Notes under the pieces: generated by a model
What the model was told of the DNA's origin: nothing
Seen by the model: the letters and a program-made list of their open reading frames with translations, nothing else
Database searches by the model: none
In this document: positions 35,116 to 47,900 of the stretch, in pieces
How the letters are laid out: every line of letters starts with the position of its first letter
Position numbering within the stretch: the first letter of the stretch is position 1
Position numbers and translations under genes: made by a program
DNA from: Jackrogersella multiformis
Lineage: Eukaryota; Ascomycota; Sordariomycetes; Xylariales; Hypoxylaceae
NCBI GenBank assembly: GCA_902806575.1
Contig: CADCXD010000011.1
Span: 1,426,001-1,490,000, forward strand
Direction: 5' to 3'
Length of the DNA: 64,000 bases

Positions 35116-38100
35116 TTTGCAAGTTGATTAAATGGTTTAATGTACAAATATTGCAACTTCGACGAAAGTGGGAGACTTGAGTATGTAGTGGCGATAGAAG
35201 TCGATGATCTAAATCTCGCAAGTGCCTCTGGGTAAGTAGGTGGTTCAGCTCTTTATATTGTAGGATCCAGGCGTGCTATGTAAGCTGAAGGTCAAAAGAG
35301 ACGTCACAATGAATTGTCCGCATCATCTGTTAATTCCAATGATATCATCGTAGGTGCTTCGTGGAGTATATGCAACGGACAACTCAATGGCTAAGGGACA
35401 TATACCAAGATATAAGCGCACCATCCCGGAACAATATAGTTGAGCATCATCATGTCTTCAAAACTATCTCATCATTTGACAAAGTTAGCCCATTTCATGA
35501 AATTCAAAGAACGTGTGCTGTACGGTTGTTGCTTGAAACTCACTTCATCAGCTCTTTAGTCCAGTCCCTCTCCAGATTGACAGGATCACGAAAACATACC
35601 TAGGTAGGTACTTATATATATATACCTATGCAGATATATATACCGACGAGAGAAAGTCAACTGAGACCTTTAATAAAATATGCCCTCGCCTCTCCATACA
35701 AGGAGTAAGACCATACGTAGAAGGTGTCTTGGTGGTTTAGTCCCAAGAGCTTAGCCGGCCAACATGGTATTGTCAATACTAGACTATTATCTCCTGAGGA
35801 GTGAAAGTCTATATTGTCGATAGTGGGCTTCACACTCATAGATTGCACGCAATCTAATGGACCTTGACTCGTTAGATGTAATCGTCAAACTAAGGACCAT
35901 GTCGTCTCTGTTGAACTTGATGGGAGATATGCGGAATCTTCTAAAACGAACCGATAAGATCTCACCTCGGCTACCTAATCATGCAACATGTCATGATTAG
36001 AAAAACGATCGCAAAGTAGGACGCCATCTGACCCAATAGTTAGGTTAACCTAATGACATCTGAAGTGAGATGAGATGGTTCGGGTGATGGATGACCTCTA
36101 CGATCCGATCTGTGCGTATCTCAACAACGCCTACACTAGGTACCTATGTAGTAATAGGTACATACCTCTACACTAGTGTACCTAGGTAGGTACCCCTAGT
36201 GCACCGGTCTGAACACTTCCGATACGGGCCCAATATAAAATCGACAAGGGCTGGAAGATTGGCTAAACCCTATTGGTGAAAGACCGGCATCTCTCACGTA
36301 TTTAATTGGCCAATGCGTACCTAAGTCGACAAGGATGCTCCGTATCATTTGCATCACTTTTAACATTTACCAATTCGGGTTTACGTTAACGTTTGAAGGG
36401 TGACACGCTTAGTTATGAGGCTCCATTAGTCGTTTCATAGTTTCCTACCCCGAGGCTCCGTACTCACGGATTCTCCCCGAAACAACTTCAACTCCGTTCT
36501 TCGCGATCATCCCGTCGATACAAGATCGCGAGCAATACTCTTGTCAAAGACCCAAAGACCTGAGATCCATGGCGTCGTCTCGAGCCTCAGCCCTCGCCGT
36601 CAGTATCAACTTCCGTGTGATCCTTACCTAAACCCATCTGGTGAGACGGGTAGTAAAGGAATATTCGTTTGACTATTATGAAAGGACGGTAACAGGATAC
36701 TCCTCTAGGACCCGATCCACTCAGAAGGGTGGTCGCGTCACGGCTATGACACTAAGTATCAGATAGGAGAGTCAAGAGTCGACGAAGGAAGTATGATACC
36801 TGAACATGGGCAGAACTGATCTCGCTTCCGATGCTCGTATAGCGAGGGACTCCGGGTTGATCTGACATTAGTAGGTACTTACCTCCTACATGAGAGCCAG
36901 GACAGTGTACAGGACAGTGTATACTCTCTTGATACCGAGTAGGAGCATATGGCAGCATTCAATCACCACTTGGCGCAATGACAGCCCAGGGAGCTCGCAA
37001 GATATGGATAGAGAAAGAGAGATCGATCATACGACGAGATCTCATAGCAATGGCATGACGGCTACCTCGAATTTATATATTCAGCTCTTAGGAATGCCAT
37101 TGGGAAGTGGTCTGATTTTTGCAATCGTACGATTTCTTCTTCAGTGCTGCCAAACATAGAGAATGGCATGGCGATCTAGAAACAAGACGAACAGGGCCAG
37201 CAGAGTGGGAGGTACCTAGCATAGTACGTACAGCTAGGTACCTAGTCTCTGCGGCGGGTGTGGCTTCAAGGATCTCGGGTCTCGGCAGCGCCAAGCATAA
37301 ACAAGGGGTAGGGTACTCCCAAAGAAGGAAAGACATCGGAAAGATGAAAAGAAAATCAGGAAGGGTAAAAATACCTCTCGCGCCATTGGTAGACCATCCA
37401 TATCGACTGAGTCTAACCGATATTCCATGCAGCACCACTATGTAATTTGGTACATGCATATCCGCTTCATGATGCAGATAAGTTGAGATCTCGTCTAGGT
37501 AAAGAGGAATGGGGGGAGAGGCACGTTCTCTGTAACGGGGACAGGCTAAACCCGTTATAGTCCCGTCAATCTTGGCAACGGGCAGGGATATCGACTAGGT
37601 TGAGGGTATCACAGACTCGCCGGACTCTATTGGTTGAGTAGAATATTCCGAATTTTGCGTGGACGAATCCGCGCTGGCCAACAACCGCCCGCCTGGGTAC
37701 TGTGCCTCTAAAGATGTTCCATTATTATCCCCAACTTCAATTAATCAGTCAATCGGCTTTCACGACAGGTCTAACCTTTGGCGCTTATTCTACATATTGA
37801 AGAAGGGGATGGATAACTTGCATACATATTTCTACCTAGCAATCCCCCAAACGACAATCCGGCTCCGACAATATGGTTCATATCATCATCCTTTCGCATC
37901 CTCTCGACTCGATTATGCTGTTAGGTTGCTCGACTTGCTAGAATCCCACAATAAGGTAGGTACCCTGTCGTCAAGACAGCACAGAACGCCAATTCTAAAC
38001 GCTGCTCGTCTCAACTTTATCCCCATAATACCAGGCCATGGGCTAAATACACCGTATGTCTAGTATGCGTCCCACCAAATTCAGTATTCATCGGACGCAA

Positions 38101-38980
38101 AGGTGATACCGCATCGACCACTTACGAAACGCCCCCCTACAGTTTGATCAGCTCCAACTATTCTACTTCAGTCGCTGGTCGTCCATCGAGACGCCTAGGT
38201 ACCTAGATAGTCTATCTGCCTCGCCCGCTTTGACGAAGTACCCTACGTATTTACTTTACGTACCTACCTAGCTAGTTGGTCATCGATATAGGACCCTTGC
38301 CTGTCAACTCTGGATATTCCCACCTAGCTAAACCCTTCCCGTCCCGCGAATTAAAACAAAAGGGACTAGCATCGTGACGATTAACTGGAGGTTTCATGGG
38401 CTTCTATCTTCCGGATTATTGAGAACCCCTCTAAAGGGTTGACCCTAGTCTACTAAACAAGCTCCGGATCTTCATACATCCATACCACCCTTGCCGTTCT
38501 TTTTAGGCCGTGGCCTGTGCATCTCGCCTGATCGCATCGCCACGCCACTGATCCTGTCATCCTTTATGACTTACTCCCCGCCCGCCAACCTTAACCTCTG
38601 CTTCTTTCTGTTAGTCCCTCGCGCGGCAACCAGGACGTAGAAAGAATCCGCCTCTCACCCCGAGACCTTCTCTACTCCCCCATCCTTTCCTTCGTCTCCT
38701 GCTGGCTCAGATCGCTCTTTTAGTTCGGTTTTGTTTACTTCTAGGTGCTCGCCGTTGGATAATAGGTCATTTTAATAATCAAAATATTTAAAGAGGGGAT
38801 ATAAGGACAGAAGACGATCGCTTGGAATTTTTTGGAACTTATCGTCGTTCGGTCCGTCCACTCGCTACGAACGCCTTCGCCAACGGTCGCCCTCTGGAAT
38901 TGCAGAATCGCGTCGCAGGTCGACACTTTTAATTTGAATTCACGCTTTGGGTAGGAGAAGAGGGACGATTGATTGTCATC
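35116..38980. other. Gene-poor stretch of 3.9 kb
   Basis: No gene is supported. Repeated ACCTAGGT / TAGGTACC words occur near 35597-35632, 36140-36195, 37210-37240 and 38190-38275. Open frames of 60-134 codons (for example 37659..38063) start at non-ATG codons and look unlike proteins. The last 400 bp, C/T-rich, are the likely promoter and leader of noxA. Confidence 0.6.
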
Positions 38981-40854
38981 ATGGCTCTCCTCGAGCTGAT
39001 GAAGAAGCAGCTCACTGCTAGTAAACTCATCTTCCACATCTTGTTTTGGGGCATGCATTGGTTCTTCCTTGGTTATGGATGGTTCGTTGTATCCCTAATT
39101 TATACCGAGCGGTTCTGGTCATTAACAACATATCCAGGTACAAACAGAATGCCGATATCAAACTAGCTGGTCTGAATACGCTGAAGTGGTCCGTGTGGAT
39201 CTCGCGAGGTGCTGGTTTGGTTTTGGCAATCGATGGGACTTTGATTTTACTACCGGTTTGTCGAACGCTGGTGCGATGGATTCGACCCAAGATCAGGTGG
39301 TTACCTCTGGATGAGAATATCTGGTTCCATCGCCAGGTTGCTTATTCGATGCTGATGTTCACCGTCCTCCACGTTGCTTCTCACTATGTCAAGTAAGTCC
39401 TCACCTTTTTGAGCTAGAAATGCATCGAGTCTAACGAGATACAGCTTCTACAATGTGGAGAAGACTCAGATCCGGCCAGTCACCGCAGTTGAGATTCACT
39501 ATACTCAGCCTGGTGGTGTAACAGGCCACATTATGCTCCTCTGCATGTTGTTGATGTACACCACCGCACACCATCGCATCCGCCAGCAATCCTTCGAGAC
39601 CTTTTGGTACACGCACCACCTGTTCATTCCGTTTATGCTCGGGCTGTATACCCACGCTGTTGGCTGCTTCGTCCGTGATACCGCCAACCCCTTCTCACCT
39701 TTTGCTGGGGATCTCTTCTGGGAGCACTGTATTGGTTATCAAGGATGGCGATGGGAACTGTTCGCGGGAGGTCTTTATCTGGCGGAGCGTCTTTACCGAG
39801 AAATCCGTGCCAAGCGTAACACTAAGATTACTCGAGTGGTTCGCCACCCATATGGTAAGATAGTCCTAGACTGAGATGTCTCCCTCGTGCTAACGCTGCG
39901 CAGATGTCGTGGAAATTCAGTTCGAGAAGCCCTCTTTCAAGTACAAGGCTGGCCAGTGGCTTTTTCTCCAAGTCCCCTCGGTCTCCAGCTACCAGTGGCA
40001 TCCGTTCACGATCACTTCTTGCCCGTACGATCCGTATGTTTCGGTCCATGTGCGACAGGTCGGTGATTTTACGAGGGCGTTGGGTGACGCGGTCGGTGCT
40101 GGTGGGGCACAAGCCAAGCTCTATGAAGGTGTCGACCCCATGGGAATGTACGAAGTCGCTCTGCAGAACGGACAGCAGATGCCCAACCTCCGAATCGATG
40201 GACCGTATGGTGCTCCCGCCGAGGATGTGTTCGAGAACGAGATTGCGGTGCTCATCGGTACGGGTATTGGTGTGACACCTTGGGCCTCTATTCTGAAGAA
40301 CATCTGGCACTTGCGCAACAGCCCGAACCCTCCCAGGCGCCTCCGTCGTGTCGAGTTCATCTGGGTTTGCAAGGATACTGGCTCGTTCGAATGGTTTCAG
40401 ACTCTATTATCTTCCCTCGAGTCCCAAAGTAACGAGGCGGCCCGTATTCCCGGCAGCAATGGCGTAGAGTTCTTGAAGATCCACACCTACCTGACCCAGA
40501 AGCTCGATATGGACACAACGCAAAACATTGTTTTGAACAGTGTTGGTGCCGATGTCGATCCGTTGACCGAACTCAAGGCGCGCACAAACTTCGGTCGGCC
40601 CAACTTCCAAAGAATGTTCGAGGCAATGCGAGACGGTATTGTAGACCGAACGTACATGAACGGTCTAGAGGGAAGCATGCAAACAACAGTCGGTGTATAC
40701 TTCTGTGGTCCTGCTGTAGCTGGTGAGTAGCCGATTTCCCCTAGCTTACCCTCGAATCTTTACTGACATTTCTTTAGCTCGTGACATTCACAAGGCAGCC
40801 AACGCGGCGACAACTAGGGAAGTGCGCTTCCGGTTCTGGAAGGAGCATTTTTAA
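38981..40854 (+). CDS. noxA: NADPH oxidase NoxA (Nox1)
   Basis: Five exons: 38981..39081, 39138..39392, 39445..39854, 39904..40722 and 40778..40854, encoding 553 residues. The four introns are 49-56 bp with standard signals (for example TACTGAC and TTTAG in intron 4), and all joins keep the frame. It moves electrons from NADPH through FAD and two haems across a membrane to oxygen, making superoxide used in hyphal fusion, sexual development and infection in many ascomycetes. Visible: the ferric-reductase-type membrane domain with RGAGLVLAIDGTLILLPVCR, haem-histidine helices around FHRQVAYSMLMFTVLH and FWYTHHLFIPFMLGLYTH, the FAD motif HPFTITS, the nucleotide motif GTGIGVTPWASIL, and the C-terminal FWKEHF. 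No EF hands, so this is NoxA, not NoxC. Length is typical. Confidence 0.97.
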
Positions 40855-42674
40855 GTGTACGTATACAATATTTATCTGCATATATAGCCATATTTCAAGA
40901 TTCCTACGGCACCGCAAGGGTAGGGTAACTCTACTATGAGTATTTTTGTGATCTTGAAGACGCGCCAGATGGGGAGGATCAGCGAGCGGCTCCTTTTTGG
41001 ACATAGCGGGTTGTGGAAGACAAACTACGCTCTAAGGACCCTTACCTAATACATACATAGCCAACTGTGGCCGGGAGAGCTTCCGAATTAGTCTTTGGGT
41101 GATGGATGATCTCTGCTATATAGGCTGGGGAGGAAGATTTTCCGGAGAAGGAGTTCTATACTACGTTTACTGCATGACAATCTAAATTTATTCCCTTATG
41201 GCAGGCTTTATGTTGCCCTTTACGTCATTTCGAAAAATTTCAATTAGTGGGTGTTCTTTACGTACGACATTAGCGCCTCGGTTTCGTAGATGTTGAGAAC
41301 AGCAACTACGCATTTACAAAATAGGGGACGAAGATTCTCCAGAAACCCCATCGCTGACATCAGACGATTAGTAAATCTGACGAGGCGAGCACGGCACGGA
41401 GAGGCGCTTATCTAGTTTTAGGCGTGCGCGGCTGGGCTCCCACCGCATGAATCTCCGGCGGATCTGTAACTTGGCGTGTCGCAGCCTGCTCACCATCCCC
41501 TAGGATTATACGGTGGGATGGATGTACACCTGGGTATTTAGCGCTTCCACTCTGCTTTAAGGATGGGTGTAGATGTCAGATAGGCTTAAAGACTTTCTAG
41601 AAGGATCTCGGTTCTAAGTTTTACTTGTTCTATTCGGGGATTTGGCTGCGGCCGTTTTGGACGCCTTGGAGAGGCTAGGGCGCTTAATGGACGGCCGTTT
41701 GGGAGGTCGTGGATAGGTACGGAGAAGGATTGCAGGTACTGTTCACGCATGTATTTGTTGAGCTTGGTAAATGATACCTAGGTATGCTAAGTGTCATGTA
41801 TTTCAAACTGGGTTGTGTTGGCTGTTAAGTGTGTCATGATCGGTGGCTATGGTGCATATAACATAGATGTGATACATGTTGCGAAGAGCATTTAGTCAAG
41901 TTAAGAGTAACCCGCGCAGGATGCGGGATTACTCTATGCCCGATCACAATATGGTAAGCACCTACCTAGGTAGGTTGCTTCATACCCCTAGTTGAGTTCT
42001 AGAAAGTGTCATCGCAATGTTGTGTAAAGAGGGCCCCTGAAATGTCTATTCTTTACCAGGTAGCTTAGCCCCTTAATGTCTATTGATGCTAAGGAAGAAA
42101 TTTCTCCTTATATAAACAAAACACCTAAAGCAGCTTACCTCAAGGAGGTTAATTATCTTTGTTTAATGGGCACTTAATAAGTTCATTACCTAGGTAGTGA
42201 TTACTAATATAACCAGAGCTTTAAGGTTACCTAGGTATATTTTTCGATGTGTTCCGAGTGTATTAACTCGGACGTGCCTACACGATATCATGAAAAAAAG
42301 GTTCATATTTCTCGGAACCACCATGAGCTACCTAGTTATAGATTAGTTGAGTTAAGTACATAGATTAAGGAGTCAATCTAATATCGAAGGAAATAGAGTA
42401 GAAGGAAGTCGGATGGGCTCTCAGGGGGTGAGAGTCGTTGCATTAACCTAGTTAGCTAAATAACTTGGATGATATACGGACTGTCAAGAATGAAGTATAT
42501 TTTGCGAGAGGAAAGAGAATTATTTTAAGTGCTTTGGGGTGTTTGTTATTAGGTAAGAAAAGGGTGTGGTCGTGATCATGCTTTAGCAACGATTTGAGAG
42601 ACGGAGAGGACAGAATGATGATAGTGAACTAGTAATAGACAAGTAGAGCTACCATAGATAGGTAGGTAGGTGTT
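40855..42674. other. Intergenic
   Basis: About 1.8 kb between convergent genes. Contains ACCTAGGT words at about 41777, 41962, 42187 and 42230. No gene is seen. Confidence 0.6.
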
Positions 42675-43961
42675 CTATCGTCTCCGCTTCCACCTCAAGG
42701 ATTTTGGACTCCCTATCAGGCGATGACGCCTCCAGCAACCCCTTCTCTTGGTGAAGGTCTTGCATAATACCCAAAATTTTGTGAAATGGCGATTGATCAC
42801 TTCCCTGAAGTCCAACCCTCCATATCCAGCAGCTTCAAGCATGGAAGCCCATCGTCCCTCTCTTTTATTTGCTATCCTTACATAATTCGGTGTAGGGCTC
42901 AAACCTTCACAGTGACAGGATTCCTCATGTAGCAGAGACGGTAGAATATTGTCGATGGTCTCCCACCAAATTTTCCAAAATTCCTCAATAGGGTAATTGT
43001 AGAGTAGCTTCCTGAATATTTTGTACCATCGTAGGAGCAACTTGAGCGGCAAGGCAGATAGCCTGTCCTCTGACCGTATTTCCTTCTTTTCAGTACTGTT
43101 GCATTTAGATACGCAGCATGTACCATACCAAGGCGCTCGAAGAGTTCTAGTTGACAAATGGCTCCATAGCAGTCTTCCTTCTGCATTCTGGAGAAGTTCC
43201 ATATCCTCATCCAGATTTGCAATGCGATGATGAAATCGATCCCCATCTCGGCAGATTATACGAATAGAGAAACTATGATGCTGAAGGCAACACCAAAACA
43301 TAAAAGGGGGAATGCAACCTCCCTGTGAGAATGCTGTTCATTGATTTTCTCTACTAGCTGTCGCATCGCCAGAATTTCGGCGCCCGAGGTAGTAACACTC
43401 GTAAGAATTTGAGAACCTTGGTTTCTGTTATACAAGTATATGCCTAGTTAGTCGGAATATACCAAAAAAGGGGGTGGTACCTCACCGCAATAATGACTGC
43501 GTCTCAAATCCCGAAATCTCCAACTCGCGCAAAAGACTAGCATTTAGCCTTTCCAAGTATTTCAATTTATTCTCCAAGTTTTTCTCTTTCTTCAATGACT
43601 TCCATACTCGTGCTATGGTTTTTCTTCTCCCATTCGACTTCGATGGATCATGAATGATATCTGTGAGAGGGCGTAGGTCTTGTTGAATTTCTTCCATCAA
43701 CTTGCGAGCCTCGATTGCCGGCGTAGAGATTCGGGCATATTGCGTGGTGGAGATTTGAACGAAAACAGGCGAGTCGGGACGAAGTAAGTTGTTAACCAAC
43801 TCGACTTCGCGGTCGATATAACGTAAGAGCTGGGGCATCCGCTGAGAGACATCCCGGGCATCTTGTACGAGTTCGATAGCTTTGAACAACCCCTTGATGG
43901 CATAGCCAGCAAACTGGAAACTGGCTGCCGCAGCCCCAAGGATGGTAAGCGGGTCCGCCAT
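42675..43961 (-). CDS. Fungal NLR-type N-domain protein, splicing uncertain
   Basis: The first exon, 43961..43486, starts at the ATG of MADPLTILGAAAASFQFAGY, the typical opening of the helical N-terminal domain seen in fungal NLR (STAND) and related proteins. A 61-bp intron (GTGAGG, ACTAAC, AACAG) leads to an exon from 43424 (NQGSQILTSVTTSGAEIL). Read straight on, this ends at a stop after a hydrophobic segment (SIIVSLFV) near 43260. A second long frame on the same strand, 43301..42675, holds further protein-like sequence (ANLDEDMELLQNAEGRLLW, RWASMLEAAGYGGLDFREV), so a further intron between about 43350 and 43270 is likely but not resolved. No NACHT or NB-ARC domain is visible, so it is not a full NLR. 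The role could be in self/non-self response or signalling (inference). Confidence 0.6.
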
Positions 43962-44907
43962 GGTTGTGGGTTTGTTCAGGCCATGATTATAGAAAGAGAG
44001 GGTTAGAAGCGATGGGTAAAATGAGGGGGAAATGTCATTCACGAGACGAGGCTCTGATATTAGATATTCATCAATGTCTACCTAGGTAGGAATTATGCCT
44101 AACATACAGTATATTTTACAATTATGTCGTTACTTCCTACACTGTAATACAGCATTTGGGGCTATGCTTTTGGCAAGAATTGCCGGTCAAAATTTTGAGT
44201 CGTGGCGTCCAATTAAGGCAGCCTACTAGGTACATTAAGGCTTATTATTATCGAGTGATATTCAACTCTGCAGTAATGGCGCCAATAACCCCTCCAAAAA
44301 CTGATATATCCTGCTCTGATGTCAATTGTCTATGATGATATTGTGCCTAGTAGTCTGCCTTGAATCCGATCTACTTCTATGGTATCAATAACTCTCCTAT
44401 GAAATGAGAATGCCAGGTTAAGTTTGATAGAACTCCAGGTTAGAGCTCATCTCAAATGACTATCGCCAGAAATTTAGCTGGTAATTGGAATCTGTATTAT
44501 TACTTATAATATTGTCGGAACCTCGGCGATGCCTACCATTAATATTCACTCACCAAGCTCGGCCTTATGGATGCAAGAAAGATCTGTCATAGAAATCTAC
44601 CCAAACCTGAATACTATCCAATCACCTAGGTAAAGTAGATATCTATGTTAAGCTAGGTAAGAATGTATACAAATTTCTCTAACGAGTTAGTCGTCGTGCA
44701 TGGGTTGTGTAGCAACCAATAAATGCCTGCCTTAAGATGTGCATACTCCACCGCAACAATATTTTTAGTCAGATTTCTTGTTCGGTCGGATTCTAACTCA
44801 AGTATTGAGATCTTTCCTCTATGTGATCATAAATTCCTTAATTACGGCGGAATTCGCTTCAATTCCCCTCCTAGGAGGCACTTACCCAATATAGTCGTCT
44901 AAAAATC
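43962..44907. other. Intergenic, divergent promoters
   Basis: About 0.95 kb between the divergent NLR-type N-domain gene and the MATE gene. ACCTAGGT words occur near 44080 and 44625. No gene. Confidence 0.65.
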
Positions 44908-46368
44908 ATGGATTCGAACATGCAAGACGATGAAGCGGCTCATAGCTGCCACACAGAAACCACACCGTTACTATCAAATTCGCAACCTCCAGAACCAGCG
45001 AACAGCGATAGCTGGGGCTCGGAATTATGGCTTCTCTTACAGTACTCCGTCCCGCTTATAGCCACTTATCTTCTCCAGTATTCCTACAGCGTCATCACAA
45101 TTTTCGTCGCTGGTCATCTTAGTGCGGATGCGCTTGCTGCCGCTAGCATAGGCATGACTACTATGAACATCGTCGGGTTCGCTACCATCGAGGGGATGGC
45201 CACTGCTCTCGACACGCTGTGTGCTCAAGCGTACGGTTCTGGCAACCTTTCTGGAGTCGGGTTGCACGTTCAGAAAATGTTCCTCCTCATGACTCTGACC
45301 ATTATACCCATTGGTGTCTTCTGGGTCTGCTCGCCATGGGTGCTGCCCCTCTTCGTACGACAGCACAATCTAGCTGTCATGGCAGGTTCTTTTCTTAGGG
45401 TGAGCCTGATTGGCTTACCTGGATACGCGTCCTTCGAAGCGGGCAAGCGGTTCCTTCAAGCCCAGGGGGACTTCAAAGCTGCCCTGGTTGCTATTCTTAT
45501 ATGTACCCCTTTTAACGCCCTGCTCAGCTGGTTCTTCGTTTTTAGACTAGGGATGGGTCTCGACGGCGCCGCATTGGGAGTCGCCCTCACCAATAACCTT
45601 CGCCCCGTGCTTCTTCTCTTGTACATAATGCTACCAACGGGGAGATGGTCGCGTCAATGCTGGGGTGGGTTTTCGTGGGACGTCCTCTCCCAATGGGGAC
45701 CGATGATAAAGCTTTCATTCGCAGGGTTTGCGGTAAACTTGGGAGAATGGGCGGCTTTTGAGATGATGACCTTTAGCACTTCCTACCTCAGCACGAACCA
45801 CTTAGCGGCACAGTCGGTCGTGATGACTATTTCGATCGTATCGTGGCATATCCCCTTTTCCATGAGCGTCGCAATAAGTACGCGCATCGGCCATCTCATC
45901 GGGGCCGGCCTTGTCGCAACAGCCCGACGCGCCGCCGTGTTGTACGCCGTCGTCTCCGCTCTCGTCGGAACCATTGATGGGTTCTTAATATTTGCTTTGC
46001 GGAAACAGCTTCTGACGTTCTTCTCCGAGGACGATGTCGTCTGTGACATCGCTTCGAAGACCATGCTTACAGTTGCCGTGTTCCAGATCATAGACGCTAT
46101 CATATGCTGCAGCAATGGTTTGCTTCGTGGCCTTGGGCGCCAGTCCGTTGCTGCTTGGGTGGTCTTCGCTGTCAACTACTTAGGCGCCGTTCCGTTAGCA
46201 ATGTGGCTAGAACTGGGCTCGCCAGGCTTGGAGTTGAATGGCGTCTGGATTGGCCTAGGTTGTGGCATGGTACTGATCGCCACTATTGAGGGACTCTATT
46301 TGAAAACTTTGAGATGGCAGGATTGCGTAGCTAGTGTGAAGATGAGAGAAGGCCTTCAGGGGCTATGA
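44908..46368 (+). CDS. MATE-family multidrug/toxin efflux transporter
   Basis: A single-exon gene of 486 residues from the ATG at 44908. MATE proteins export organic cations and other compounds using a proton or sodium gradient. The N-terminal 40 residues are hydrophilic with TTPLLSN, a common fungal MATE leader. About twelve membrane helices follow in two MatE repeats: the first repeat with GHLSADALAAASIG and EGMATALDTLCAQAYGSGN, the second with STNHLAAQSVVMTISIV and ISTRIGHLIGAG. These are the conserved MATE signatures (for example ALDTLCAQAYG). In fungi members sit in vacuolar or plasma membranes; substrate unknown. The zinc-finger regulator starting at 48563 is the next convincing gene downstream on the same strand, but no regulatory link can be shown. 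Confidence 0.95.
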   Translation: MDSNMQDDEAAHSCHTETTPLLSNSQPPEPANSDSWGSELWLLLQYSVPLIATYLLQYSYSVITIFVAGHLSADALAAASIGMTTMNIVGFATIEGMATALDTLCAQAYGSGNLSGVGLHVQKMFLLMTLTIIPIGVFWVCSPWVLPLFVRQHNLAVMAGSFLRVSLIGLPGYASFEAGKRFLQAQGDFKAALVAILICTPFNALLSWFFVFRLGMGLDGAALGVALTNNLRPVLLLLYIMLPTGRWSRQCWGGFSWDVLSQWGPMIKLSFAGFAVNLGEWAAFEMMTFSTSYLSTNHLAAQSVVMTISIVSWHIPFSMSVAISTRIGHLIGAGLVATARRAAVLYAVVSALVGTIDGFLIFALRKQLLTFFSEDDVVCDIASKTMLTVAVFQIIDAIICCSNGLLRGLGRQSVAAWVVFAVNYLGAVPLAMWLELGSPGLELNGVWIGLGCGMVLIATIEGLYLKTLRWQDCVASVKMREGLQGL

Positions 46369-47543
46369 TATGAGTATAAGGCCTAGGTTTTGGCAATGAT
46401 ATTTCAACCATGTCGTCTCGGTATTGATAACGAATCTAAACCAATTTGGCGGCACCTATACGTCTCCTGAGCAAAGACGCTGGAAAATGCTACAGATGCA
46501 ATACGACTCTAGATGGATTGGCGACCTTATCACCGGCTATAAGAATGGGGTTGGGAAAACATATGATCATAGGTACGAACCAATTTGAAATGGGAATCGG
46601 TATTAAAAGGATCGGGCGAAGATGGGCACTTAGGTACCTAGGTATACAACCCCTGATTCGTTACCAAACGCGAGAATTGCATTCAATTGACTGCTGCATT
46701 CTCAATCAAAAACCATCTATTAATCCTAAGCCCGACCAGCCAGGTAAACGGGCAACAGGCATGTAGCGACTCTGTACTGTAGAATGGCAAGATGCTGACG
46801 GCTCCGCTTGGTTTAAACGCGGCAAGGAGAGACAGCTGGCGACATGAGGGTCAGCGTTTCGCCTTCAATCAGACTTACTATGTAGCCGTGCGCAAAAGCC
46901 CCGGGGGAGTCTTAGGATTGACGACGTTGGATCCTGATTGAGCCGAGATGCACAAAGTAGAGTTTTTATGGCTAAATCGTAGTATATGAAGTACCTACCT
47001 AGGTAGGTAAGCAACTTAAAGAGTAATTTACGATTGAAATTACCTATACAGAATACTATCTCTAATCAATATTCTAGGTTAGTATAGTTTAACTGCGGAA
47101 GAGGAAAAGGAGGCGGCAGGGTGTTAGTAAGTTTCCTTATATGCAAGTGTACCTACATACCGGCTAGGTACCTAGGTATGTATTTAAGCACATATATTAC
47201 ATAATCTGCTTATGTCCATTTAAGGAAAGCGCCGCGGTTTTGTCGGCCCGTCCCTTGTTAAAGTATCCATCCACACGGGATAAACCTAGAATTATTTCCC
47301 CAATCTTTTTCCTCCTGTCCGTCCTACTGTACTACCTATGCCCTAGCAGCATTGAACCTGCCGTCACTGCATCAATGATCACTTGGACAAAGCCTCCTAT
47401 TCACCGACTCCCCCAAATCTATCAGCCGACGAAGGGTTCGAATATAAGCCGCTGTCTCCTAGTTGTTGAGTATAAGATATTCATTCGGGGTACGTCGCCG
47501 GATTAACCAGGATTCCCGCAAGCCGGGGAAATATAGTCTGAGC
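46369..47543. other. Intergenic
   Basis: About 1.2 kb with ACCTAGGT words near 46635, 46998 and 47168. Short frames at 46446..46766 and 47240..47506 start at non-ATG or lack domain-like sequence. Confidence 0.6.
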
Positions 47544-47900
47544 TCAAGGCAATATAGTCGACTGTGTCTCAATGCTCGAGGGAAAAGATATTTGTGTCGC
47601 AATGTCATTCGAGTTTACATCTTGAGTAAATAGTTGGTTGTTGAGTCTATCGTTTACTGAACCATCGTCGGATCCATGCCAGAAATTAATACCGAAAGCT
47701 GGCTCCCATGGTTTCACCGCGCTGGTTGTCCATGAACTAGTGCTTACTCCAACTCCGCCAGCATTTTCAACGCTCTTGACGTCCAGCTCTTGTGGGGATA
47801 TTTCATTAGCCTGCGTGATGTTTGTCGGCGAAGGGTTGGCGACTTGAGCCCATGCTCCGATACTTCGCAGGTCATCTGATTCTTGCAAATATAATGCCAT
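47544..47900 (-). CDS. Small doubtful hypothetical protein
   Basis: A frame of 118 residues with a true ATG at 47900. It is rich in Ser, Asn, Thr and acidic residues and contains WHGSDDGSVNDRL. I do not recognise it and see no signal peptide, domain or splice extension. It may be a small gene, an exon of one, or chance. Confidence 0.28.
   Translation of the reverse strand: MALYLQESDDLRSIGAWAQVANPSPTNITQANEISPQELDVKSVENAGGVGVSTSSWTTSAVKPWEPAFGINFWHGSDDGSVNDRLNNQLFTQDVNSNDIATQISFPSSIETQSTILP

Noticed and set aside
36430..36672. An 80-codon stop-free plus-strand stretch
   Set aside because: No ATG near its start, no recognisable sequence, and stretches this long are expected by chance in 3.9 kb over six frames.
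37659..38063. A 134-codon plus-strand frame
   Set aside because: Starts at GTG, has no domain-like sequence and no splice support.
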